12,678 nt of DNA from JAENVT01 sp031404635 (lineage in GTDB: Bacteria > Actinomycetota > Acidimicrobiia > Acidimicrobiales > Ilumatobacteraceae). The translations under genes and the position numbers were made by a program. Shown one piece after another: positions 6,743 through 12,678 of this stretch (positions are counted from its first letter, which is position 1; every line of letters starts with the position of its first letter). The DNA lies in assembly GCA_031404635.1 (NCBI GenBank), contig JANNHY010000148.1, positions 1 to 12,678 of the forward strand. Reading direction: 5' to 3'. The notes under the pieces are model-generated. The model did not search any database. It was not told the origin of the DNA and worked only from the letters and a program-made list of their open reading frames with translations.

Positions 6743-7672
6743 TCAGGCGGCGCCGCGGGCCCGGGCAAGGGCCAACAGGGACAACCGCAAGGCTCGCTGA
6801 TTGCGGGCCTGAGCCTTGGTCACGTAGCGCACGATCCACCCCTCTGCTTGAAGGTTGGCCTCGCGGACAGCATCGTCGTTCTCCCGTTCGGATCCGAAGT
6901 GGTATCTCCGGCTGTGAGCCTCGATGGCGATCTTCAACTCGGGGATCGCAAAGTCGACCCTGGCCACGAATCGACCACGAGGATCGAAGATCGAATGTTG
7001 GCGGAGCAGCCCAGGGATTCCGTCGAGCGCCCGTTCGAGGAAGGCCTCCAGCACAGACTCTGTCGGCGCCTTCCTTGTTGCCGCATCGTCGAGGAGCCTG
7101 AGCAGCACGCCGGTACCGCGCTGGCCGGGCCGATGCAGGCGGTCAGCGGTCTGGCGCATCCACGTCAGGCTGTATCCGCTGCGCCATGCCGATTCGAAGG
7201 CGACCTTGACCTTCTCAGGGGAGTCGACGGAGCCGAGATCGCAAAGGGTACGGGCGACGCCAGTGCAGGCCATGCCATCGACCTCGGTGAAGTCATTGGC
7301 GTGCTCGGGTCCCATCGGACCGCGGTGGTGCACCACGCCCGCAAGGTAGCTGCGACGGCGGCCGGGGAGGAGCAATTCCACTGGTCCGTGTGCGTACCCA
7401 TCCAGCCAGTGGAGAGCGGCAGCGGACCGAAAGCCGGCGCGACCCGCACCGCGGGAGGCCAGGGTGGCGACGTACATCCGCTGATGCCAGGTTGGCGGCG
7501 AACCAACGACGACGAGCACCCCTGGCGCCGGTTCGGTGAGATCTTCGTCGCGCAGTAGGCGCTCGATCACCCGGAAACTGATTCCGTTGTCAGCAGCCTG
7601 GCTTCTGGTGAGAGCACCGTGGCGAGAGGCTGCAAACTCGCCGGCGGCACCCCACGGGGCACAGGCGACCAT
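6743..7672 (-). CDS. AbiEi-like N-terminus fused to a DUF559 (Vsr-like) endonuclease domain
   Basis: A 309-aa protein. Residues about 12-55 resemble the winged-helix N-terminus of type IV toxin-antitoxin AbiEi antitoxins (SRHGALTRSQA..., then GVLVVVG). A middle region continues the AbiEi-like fold through FRSAAALHWLDG and VARTLCDLG. Residues about 203-305 form a DUF559 domain of the PD-(D/E)XK superfamily: E205 (PTESVLE), D240 (ARVDFAIP), E251-A-H253 (IEAHSRRYHFG) and a final EGWIVRYVT strand. Metal-dependent DNA cleavage or nicking is plausible but unproven for this family, which is widespread and poorly characterised in Actinomycetota. No AbiEii nucleotidyltransferase toxin gene is adjacent. 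ATG 7672 is chosen over the in-frame TTG at 7738, which would begin inside palindrome copy 2, because a TAGCTT box sits 8 nt before 7672. Both flanks carry the same palindrome. Confidence 0.8.
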   Translation of the reverse strand: MVACAPWGAAGEFAASRHGALTRSQAADNGISFRVIERLLRDEDLTEPAPGVLVVVGSPPTWHQRMYVATLASRGAGRAGFRSAAALHWLDGYAHGPVELLLPGRRRSYLAGVVHHRGPMGPEHANDFTEVDGMACTGVARTLCDLGSVDSPEKVKVAFESAWRSGYSLTWMRQTADRLHRPGQRGTGVLLRLLDDAATRKAPTESVLEAFLERALDGIPGLLRQHSIFDPRGRFVARVDFAIPELKIAIEAHSRRYHFGSERENDDAVREANLQAEGWIVRYVTKAQARNQRALRLSLLALARARGAA

Positions 7673-7680
7673 TCCGCCGG

Positions 7681-7686
7681 AAGCTA
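7681..7686 (-). promoter_or_regulatory. Putative -10 box of the DUF559 gene
   Basis: TAGCTT on the minus strand ends 8 nt before ATG 7672. TTGGTA (minus strand, 7707-7712, 4 of 6 matches to TTGACA) is a possible -35 but the spacer is 20 nt. Palindrome copy 2 begins only 8 nt further upstream. Confidence 0.42.
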
Positions 7687-7720
7687 TCGCCGTGTCCGGC
7701 CGTCGGTACCAATTTGACCG

Positions 7721-7765
7721 AAGTGTGGTCCTACGCAACTACGACCGTTGCGTGCGACCACACTT
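7721..7765. repeat. Imperfect palindrome, copy 2 (flanks the DUF559 gene on its 5' side)
   Basis: Left arm 7721-7739 (AAGTGTGGTCCTACGCAAC) and right arm 7747-7765 pair at 17 of 19 positions around TACGACC; CG/CG pairs extend it to 7719-7767. It is in the same orientation as copy 1 and starts exactly 1030 nt after it. The six differences from copy 1 lie in the mid-arm and centre, while the outer AAGTGTGGTC and inner GCAACTACG are unchanged. It sits between the 3' end of the acyl-CoA synthetase gene and the promoter of the DUF559 gene. Confidence 0.9.
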
Positions 7766-7780
7766 CGCCGGAATGGCGTG

Positions 7781-9412
7781 CTAGGTGAGGCCGAGGGCGT
7801 CGAGTGCGTACTGCTTGGCGGCGATGTAGTCGGCCTTACCGTTTGGCGTTCGCGGCACCTCGCTGACGAATACGACCCGCTTTGGCGCCTTATACCGCGC
7901 CAGTTGGGTCTTGACGTGAGCGATCACCTCGGCCTCGTCGACCGCGGTGCCATCGGTTGCGGCCACCGCGGTGACTGCTTGTCCGAACCGTTCGTCGTCG
8001 ACGCCGACGACCAGGCAGTCGCGAACACCGGGTACCCGCTTGACCGCCTCTTCGACCTCTTCGGGGAAGATCTTCTCGCCACCGGAGTTGATCACCTGGC
8101 TGCCCCGACCGAGCAGGATCAACGTGCCGTCGGCGGCTACTTGGGCGAGGTCGCCAGGGAACGAGTAGCGCACGCCGTCGATCGTGCGGAAGATACGTGC
8201 GGTCCTGTCGGGGTCCTTGTAGTAGCCGAGCGGCACGCACCCGCCGGCAGCGACCACTCCCACTTCGCCGGAACCGGGGGTGACCTCGCGGCCGTCCTCG
8301 GTGAATACCTTGGTCCTCGGATTCTGGGTGAACTTCGCCGTCTCGGTCGAACCGCCGCGGGTGCTCATCTGGTTGCCCATCGAGCCCTCGGTGGAACCGA
8401 TCGCATCGAACAGCACCACGTGGGGGATACGTTCCAGGAGCTGATCTTTGACCTCCGTGGTCCACATCACGCCCGACGACAGGATCACGCCAATGCTCGA
8501 CAGGTCGTACGGCTCGCCGCGTCGCGAGGCCTCGTCGATCGCCGCGATCAGAGGCTTGGCGAAGGCGTCGCCGACGATCACCACCGATGTCGCCCGTCGA
8601 GCCTGCACCGTGCGCAACACTTCGTGCGGGTCGAGCGTGTGGTTGGTGAGCGTGATCACCTCACCACCGGTCAGGTGCGCGGCGAACGCACCCAGCCACA
8701 GACCCGTGCCGTGCATCAACGGCGCGCATGGGATGGCGATCATCCGATTGCCTGACTCGGTGATCGAGCGAACGAGGGGGGCGACGTCCTCGGCGGCTTT
8801 GGGAACACGTTGGCCGAGGAACGGAAAGCCGGAGCGGAGGAACAGCTTGACGTGCGACGCCATGTCGTACATCACGCCCTTCGGCATGCCCGTGGTGCCG
8901 CCGGTGTACAGCATGTAGATGTCGTCCTCACTGCGGGCGATGCGGTCCATCGGTTCGTTCGTGGCGAGCCTCTCGTCGTATCGCAGCGCACGTTCCACCC
9001 TGCCGCTGCCGCCGTCGTCGTCGACCTCGATCAGGAGCTTGAGCTTGGGCAGTCGATCGACGACGTGAGCGACTCGATCGCCTAACGAGGAGTGGAACAC
9101 CAAGGCTTCGGCGTCGGCGTTGTCGAGCAGGTACGACAGCTCGTCGTCGAGGTAGCGGTAGTTGACGTTGACCGGCACACCACGGATCTTGAACGCCCCG
9201 TAGTGCGCCTCGAGATACTCGTTGCAGTTGTACATGTACAACCCGATCTTGGAGTCGTGACCGAGCCCAGCAGCGGCGAACGCGGCGGCGATTCGCGCCG
9301 CCCGTTCGTCGTAGTCGGCCCACGACGTGACGGTGTCGCCATGAACCACAGCAGTCGCATTGGGGATGGTGTCGGCGATCGACTCCCAGATTGTGGCGTA
9401 GTGCAACTCCAT
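7781..9412 (-). CDS. Acyl-CoA synthetase, FadD19-like (AMP-binding family)
   Basis: A complete 543-aa adenylate-forming enzyme that activates a carboxylic acid via an acyl-AMP and transfers it to CoA. The motifs are in order: P-loop YTGGTTGMPKG (169-179), substrate-pocket PLMHGTGLW (231-239), STEG (340-343), GYYKD (396-400), PGD (419-421), hinge and A8 core GRGSQVINSGGEKIFPEEVE (435-454) and catalytic K526 in PNGKADY. The internal reads VNVNYRY, YLLYTGG-like core and GSTEG resemble mycobacterial FadD19, which activates steroid side-chain acids, so a bulky or branched acid substrate is possible but not shown. ATG 9412 is the start; TACGCT lies 7 nt upstream. The promoter is inside the 3' end of the deacetylase remnant. 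No beta-oxidation genes are next to it in this window. Confidence 0.92.
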   Translation of the reverse strand: MELHYATIWESIADTIPNATAVVHGDTVTSWADYDERAARIAAAFAAAGLGHDSKIGLYMYNCNEYLEAHYGAFKIRGVPVNVNYRYLDDELSYLLDNADAEALVFHSSLGDRVAHVVDRLPKLKLLIEVDDDGGSGRVERALRYDERLATNEPMDRIARSEDDIYMLYTGGTTGMPKGVMYDMASHVKLFLRSGFPFLGQRVPKAAEDVAPLVRSITESGNRMIAIPCAPLMHGTGLWLGAFAAHLTGGEVITLTNHTLDPHEVLRTVQARRATSVVIVGDAFAKPLIAAIDEASRRGEPYDLSSIGVILSSGVMWTTEVKDQLLERIPHVVLFDAIGSTEGSMGNQMSTRGGSTETAKFTQNPRTKVFTEDGREVTPGSGEVGVVAAGGCVPLGYYKDPDRTARIFRTIDGVRYSFPGDLAQVAADGTLILLGRGSQVINSGGEKIFPEEVEEAVKRVPGVRDCLVVGVDDERFGQAVTAVAATDGTAVDEAEVIAHVKTQLARYKAPKRVVFVSEVPRTPNGKADYIAAKQYALDALGLT

Positions 9413-9419
9413 GGCCCGG

Positions 9420-9425
9420 AGCGTA
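9420..9425 (-). promoter_or_regulatory. Putative -10 box of the acyl-CoA synthetase gene
   Basis: TACGCT on the minus strand ends 7 nt before ATG 9412, directly after the last stop of the deacetylase remnant (9431-9433). I see no clear -35 and no Shine-Dalgarno sequence. Confidence 0.38.
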
Positions 9426-9430
9426 CGTGA

Positions 9431-9731
9431 TCAGGTGTCGGCAAGCAGCGTGGCGAATGACGATGTCGACGAGCCGTTACGGATCGGTACGCACTCGTCG
9501 GGAAAGCCCTGCGACCACGTCGTGCCGATAGCGGCGACGGCTGACCCCGAGTCGGTGGCCTTCAGTGACGATCCGCCGTCCGAGAACCGCGCCTTGCTGT
9601 GTGATCAGTTTCCGACCGATGGCGAAGAAGATCGCCGGCACGTGGTGTGAACCGAGGATGTCGAGCAGCGGCTCGGTGATGCCCGGCGTCGGGCCGTTGT
9701 CGAACGTAAGGGTGACGAGCGGCGCCGTCAT
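9431..9731 (-). pseudogene. Polysaccharide deacetylase (NodB-type), internally deleted remnant
   Basis: ATG 9731 opens MTAPLVTLTFDNGPTPG, with the NodB-type first metal motif (here TFDNGP rather than TFDDGP), then VPAIFFAIGRKL and TEGHRLG, where intact members continue with N-H-T-x-T/S-H. Here the similarity stops after residue 62 and the frame reads unrelated residues to TAA at 9477-9479. In another reading frame the following DNA encodes TTWSQGFPDECVPIRNGSS and ends at TGA 9431-9433; this resembles the C-terminus of the same deacetylase family (an FxQDFPxDCVPIRxG-type ending, from memory). About 150 residues between the two parts are missing, including the HxxxH metal ligands. The ATG overlaps the pirin stop (ATGA). 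Catalysis is not possible; an 84-aa peptide could still be made. Confidence 0.72.
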
Positions 9732-10732
9732 TGCGGATGCTCGACCATCCCGACCGGATGGCGGGCGAAGCGCTTGGGATCCGAGCCGTGCACCGGGCCG
9801 TCGGCGTCCCACGGCCAGCCGCCGAAGCCGGTGCTCTGGTAGTCGGTGAACGCTTGCTCGATCTCGGCCTGTGTGTTCATCACGAACGGTCCGTACTGGG
9901 CGACCGGCTCGCCGATCGGTCGTCCCTGCAAGACGAGGCACTCAACCGCTGTCTCACCAGCGCGTAGATCGACATCGGCGTCGCTGCGGACCACCGCCCC
10001 GGTCGACGCACCGAGCCGATGTGTGCCGATCGCGACCGTGTCACCTTCGAAGAAGTACACGGTACGCACGACGTCGAGGTGCTGTGTCGCCGGCATCGTC
10101 CACGACGCCCCGGCGTCGAGGCGCAGCACCCAGACGGCGACCTCGGCGTGATCGCGCGCCGCCCACGAGTTCGGCGGAGGGGAAGCAGGCTTGGCATCGC
10201 CCAGCGCGCCGGCGACGACGGTGACGCCGCCGCCGTCGAAGGCGACGACCGGAATGTCGGTGGCCCACATCATGGTGAAGTACGGCGCGACCATCTTGTC
10301 GGCGGATGGCAGGTTGAGCCAGATCTGGAACAGCTCGGTCGGGTTGGGGGCGGCGGTTTCGAGCAGGGGAAACATCTCGCTGTGCACGATGCCGGCGCCG
10401 GCGGTGAGCCACTGCGTGTCACCCGCCCCGAAGCGTGCTGAGGCACCGAGCGAATCGGAATGGTCGATCAGTCCTTGGCGCACCAGCGTGATGGTCTCGA
10501 AGCCGCGGTGCGGATGCTGCGGGAAGCCGGGCACGTCGTGGCCGTGGTACATCCGCCAGCCGTCGCGCGGCTCGAAGTCGGAACCGATCTCGCGGCCCTC
10601 CAGCGAGGCCGACGGACCGAAGCGTCCGTTGCCCGCCGGATAGGTGTCGAGGTGGTGGACGCAGAACAGGAACGGGTCGACCGTTGGCCATTGGAAGCCC
10701 AGCGGCACCTCCTGCAACACGGGATCGCTCAT
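9728..10732 (-). CDS. Pirin family protein (bicupin)
   Basis: A 334-aa two-cupin protein. The first cupin carries the pirin metal ligands H73 and H75 (PQHPHRGFET) and H117 and E119 (GIVHSE), preceded by QWLTAGAG. The second cupin (about 195-290) lacks such ligands, as in the family. It ends with FVMNTQAEIEQAFTDYQSTGFGGWPW, the usual pirin C-terminus. Bacterial pirins bind Fe or another divalent metal; some have quercetin dioxygenase activity and others modulate metabolic enzymes, so the role here is not known. ATG 10732 is chosen over TTG 10741 because the family begins here and a TAGCCT box lies 8 nt upstream. The VWA gene stops 18 nt upstream and the deacetylase remnant overlaps downstream by 4 nt. 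Confidence 0.9.
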   Translation of the reverse strand: MSDPVLQEVPLGFQWPTVDPFLFCVHHLDTYPAGNGRFGPSASLEGREIGSDFEPRDGWRMYHGHDVPGFPQHPHRGFETITLVRQGLIDHSDSLGASARFGAGDTQWLTAGAGIVHSEMFPLLETAAPNPTELFQIWLNLPSADKMVAPYFTMMWATDIPVVAFDGGGVTVVAGALGDAKPASPPPNSWAARDHAEVAVWVLRLDAGASWTMPATQHLDVVRTVYFFEGDTVAIGTHRLGASTGAVVRSDADVDLRAGETAVECLVLQGRPIGEPVAQYGPFVMNTQAEIEQAFTDYQSTGFGGWPWDADGPVHGSDPKRFARHPVGMVEHPQ

Positions 10733-10740
10733 GCCAATCA

Positions 10741-10746
10741 AGGCTA
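10741..10746 (-). promoter_or_regulatory. Putative -10 box of the pirin gene
   Basis: TAGCCT on the minus strand ends 8 nt before ATG 10732, between the VWA stop and the pirin start. The -35 region is weak and would lie in the VWA coding sequence. It may give pirin its own leaderless transcript in addition to read-through. Confidence 0.4.
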
Positions 10747-10750
10747 GGCG

Positions 10751-12127
10751 TTACACCAGCGAGGCAATCACGTCGCCGAGCTGGCGCAGAGAGCACACCT
10801 CGAACGCACCCCGGCAGTGGGCCCGGTAGTCATCCATCGCCGAATCCGTAGTGCCCCACTCGTCCTCCGGTTCGGGATTCAACCAGAACACTCGCCGGGC
10901 ATTGGAAGCGATGGTTCGCAGCGCCTCGGCACCGTCGGGACGATAGTTCGTGCGCGCATCGCCACAGATGATCACCGTGGTGCGTGACGACACGGCGTCG
11001 TCGAGGTGCTGCTCGACGAAGCGTGTCAGGGCGCGGCCATAGTCGCTGTGCCCGTCGTCACCGAGGACGCCACGTCGTTCGATGAAGCGGTTGACGTGGA
11101 TCTCGTGGCGCGCCGTTTCGAACAGGTCGGTGACCTCGGCGATGCCGTCAACGAAAGCGAAGCTCCGCACCCGGCGTAGCTCCTCGTGCAGGGCGTGCAC
11201 GAGGGTGAAGGTGAATTGGGCGAAAGCGGCGACGGATCCGCTCACGTCGCAGAGCAGCACTAACTCCGGACGGTGCGGATGGCGTCGCCGCATCACGACA
11301 TCGAGCGGCACCCCACCGGCTTGCAGTGACCGCCGCACCGTGCGGCGGGGGTCGAGGCGGCCGGTGCTGCGCAGCCGCCGGTGACTGCTGATCCGGGCCG
11401 CCAGCTGCCGGGCGAGCGGTTGCACCAGGCGACGAAGCTCGCTGAGTTCCAACGCCGAGAGCTGCAGCATGTCTCGGTCGGCCAGCGCCGTATCGATGTC
11501 GGCACCGGAATAGTATTCGCCGGCGCCTGTCATCCGCGCCGCGATCTCGGCGGCCAGGCGGCGGCGGAACTGGTCGAGCATCTCGGCGAATTCGTTGCGC
11601 GCCAGGATCAGCTCGAGTTCGGTCAACTCACCTTCGCGTCGCAGTTGTTGCATTGCAGCGCTGAGCATGCGCGACAGGTCGATGGCCCGCAGGACGCGCT
11701 GTAGGTAGTAGCGCTCGCTGTGCTCGGAGTCGAGGTCGTTGCCGGCGAGCGCCTCGACCGCCTGCTGCGCCAGTAAGGCGATTTGCGCTTCGTCACCTTG
11801 TCGCATGGCTTGCAGCAAGGCGTTCGACAGCTGGCCCGGCGTTGCAGCGGCTGACGTGTCGGGCGTGGTCGTGGTTTCGGTGGACCAGGTGCCTCCGCCG
11901 CCGAACACAGAGCGAAAGGCGCGATCGAACTCGCCTGTCGGGTCGGAGGCCTTGACGAGCGTCGCTCGTAACCCTGCCTTCACCGAGTCGGGCTCGGCGA
12001 GCGGGAGGTGGGTCAGCGCCGTGAAGGCGTCGATCACCGCGCCGGTGGTGACGTCGATGCCTCGCCGGCGCAGGTGGTCGACCAATGCCGTCACCCGGTC
12101 AACGAGTGGATGCGCCGGCTCGGTCAC
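10751..12127 (-). CDS. VWA domain-containing protein, CoxE-like
   Basis: A 458-aa protein with no signal peptide or membrane segment. Residues 1-75 form a helical N-terminus (HPLVDRVTALVDHLRRRGIDV, then a region typical of CoxE-like proteins that interact with AAA+ partners). Residues about 100-285 are helical and rich in charged residues. The C-terminal von Willebrand A domain (about 286-458) has a complete MIDAS: D294-x-S296-x-S298 (CDVSGS), HSDYG (360-364) and D390 (ICGDART). CoxE-type proteins normally work with a MoxR AAA+ ATPase, for example in CO dehydrogenase cofactor maturation, but no MoxR gene is in this window. GTG 12127 overlaps the IclR stop as GTGA; the longer open frame to about 12478 has only low-complexity Arg/Pro sequence antisense to the regulator gene and is rejected. 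Confidence 0.88.
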   Translation of the reverse strand: MTEPAHPLVDRVTALVDHLRRRGIDVTTGAVIDAFTALTHLPLAEPDSVKAGLRATLVKASDPTGEFDRAFRSVFGGGGTWSTETTTTPDTSAAATPGQLSNALLQAMRQGDEAQIALLAQQAVEALAGNDLDSEHSERYYLQRVLRAIDLSRMLSAAMQQLRREGELTELELILARNEFAEMLDQFRRRLAAEIAARMTGAGEYYSGADIDTALADRDMLQLSALELSELRRLVQPLARQLAARISSHRRLRSTGRLDPRRTVRRSLQAGGVPLDVVMRRRHPHRPELVLLCDVSGSVAAFAQFTFTLVHALHEELRRVRSFAFVDGIAEVTDLFETARHEIHVNRFIERRGVLGDDGHSDYGRALTRFVEQHLDDAVSSRTTVIICGDARTNYRPDGAEALRTIASNARRVFWLNPEPEDEWGTTDSAMDDYRAHCRGAFEVCSLRQLGDVIASLV

Positions 12128-12678
12128 CGCTTCGCCAGTTGGCTCTCGATGCTGCGCGCCGTGGCCAGCAGGGCCGGGAGAATGACGCCGCGCAGTTCCT
12201 TCAACGTCACACGCGCCGCGTGCGTGCCAACGTTGATCGCCGCCAGCGTTCGGCCGCGGCGATCGCGCAACGGTGCCGCCACGGACCTGATTCCCTCCTC
12301 CAGTTCCTGATCGAGCAGGGCGTAGCCCTGGGCGCGGACGGTATGGATCTCGGATCGCAGGGCATCGATATCGGTGATCGATTGTGCTGTCAACTCGGTG
12401 ACTTCGAGGCGATCGAGGAAGGCGTCGAGTTGGGGGTCGGGCAGACCGGCCAGGAGCACACGGCCCATCGAGGTCCAAGCAGCCGGGAGGCGCGAGCCGA
12501 TCGCCAACGAGATTCCCATGATCCGCTGGGTGTTGACCCGCGCTACGTACACGATCTGAGCGCCGTCGAGCACCGATGCGGACACGCTCTCGTGGACTCG
12601 ATCGGAGAGCGCCTCCATGAACGGTTGAGCGATGTCGGGCAACTGCAACGACGACACATAAGCGAAGCCGAGGTCGAG
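12124..12678 (-). CDS. IclR family transcriptional regulator, PcaR/PobR-like, C-terminal part
   Basis: The 5' end is outside the window. The visible 184 codons start in the linker (LDLGFAYVSS, LQLPDIAQPF) and contain the whole IclR effector-binding domain: SVSASVLDGAQIVYVARV, then SRLPAAWTSMGRVLLAGL, GYALLDQELEEGIRSVAAPLRD and a closing NVGTHAARVTL. The DIAQP and SVSASVLDG pattern is closest to regulators of protocatechuate and p-hydroxybenzoate catabolism (PcaR/PcaU/PobR subgroup), which sense aromatic acids. The DNA-binding N-terminal helix-turn-helix is not visible. The stop overlaps the VWA start by 4 nt, so the two are co-translated. Which genes it controls cannot be said from here. Confidence 0.88.
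   Translation of the reverse strand, partial: LDLGFAYVSSLQLPDIAQPFMEALSDRVHESVSASVLDGAQIVYVARVNTQRIMGISLAIGSRLPAAWTSMGRVLLAGLPDPQLDAFLDRLEVTELTAQSITDIDALRSEIHTVRAQGYALLDQELEEGIRSVAAPLRDRRGRTLAAINVGTHAARVTLKELRGVILPALLATARSIESQLAKR

Noticed and set aside
6695..7558. 287-codon plus-strand open frame starting inside palindrome copy 1
   Set aside because: It is antisense to the AbiEi/DUF559 gene, whose protein has recognisable domains; the plus-strand product has none.
7748..8755. 335-codon plus-strand open frame antisense to the acyl-CoA synthetase
   Set aside because: Its product is a His/Arg/Gly-rich shadow and the opposite strand carries every motif of an AMP-binding enzyme.
12128..12478. 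117-codon N-terminal extension of the VWA protein
   Set aside because: It is low-complexity Arg/Pro/Gly sequence overlapping the IclR coding region in another frame; GTG 12127 with a 4-nt overlap is the natural start.

Overview
The window is GC-rich, gene-dense bacterial DNA. Gene content points to an actinobacterium: a coiled-coil NlpC/P60 wall hydrolase of the RipA type, a FadD19-like acyl-CoA ligase, an ACAD10/11-type phosphotransferase, an actinobacterial AbiEi/DUF559 protein and an IclR regulator of the PcaR type. TANNNT promoter boxes sit at an almost fixed distance from start codons, as in actinobacterial leaderless genes. Acidimicrobiia is my best guess for the class, but that is inference. 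No rRNA, tRNA, CRISPR array, phage gene or recognisable insertion sequence was found.

Left part (1-3640). The 3' end of a Nudix hydrolase gene (+) converges on a complete aromatic-L-amino-acid-decarboxylase-type PLP enzyme (-). A small signal-peptide/membrane protein gene lies 23 nt upstream of the decarboxylase on the same strand, probably in one unit with it. Divergent from that pair is guaA, GMP synthase, which is complete and orthodox.

Middle (3700-7780). A secreted NlpC/P60 peptidoglycan hydrolase (+) is followed by an overlapping pair (+): an aminoglycoside-phosphotransferase-fold kinase and a dienelactone hydrolase. Next comes a 309-aa protein (-) with an AbiEi-like N-terminus and a DUF559/Vsr-like nuclease C-terminus. 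It is bracketed by two nearly identical 45-nt imperfect palindromes in the same orientation, exactly 1030 nt apart. This bracketed gene is the strongest candidate in the window for an undescribed mobile or self-associated unit.

Right part (7781-12678, all -). In transcription order: an IclR regulator (5' end outside the window), a CoxE-like VWA protein overlapping it by 4 nt, a pirin, a polysaccharide deacetylase remnant overlapping pirin by 4 nt, and an acyl-CoA synthetase. The deacetylase keeps its first ~62 codons and, out of frame, its last ~30, so its centre appears deleted.

Expression. Six genes (guaA, the NlpC/P60 gene, the phosphotransferase, the DUF559 gene, the acyl-CoA synthetase and pirin) have a TANNNT box separated from the start codon by 8 nt (five cases) or 7 nt (one case), with no Shine-Dalgarno sequence. 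This predicts leaderless or nearly leaderless mRNAs. Downstream genes in tight pairs instead use start/stop overlaps.
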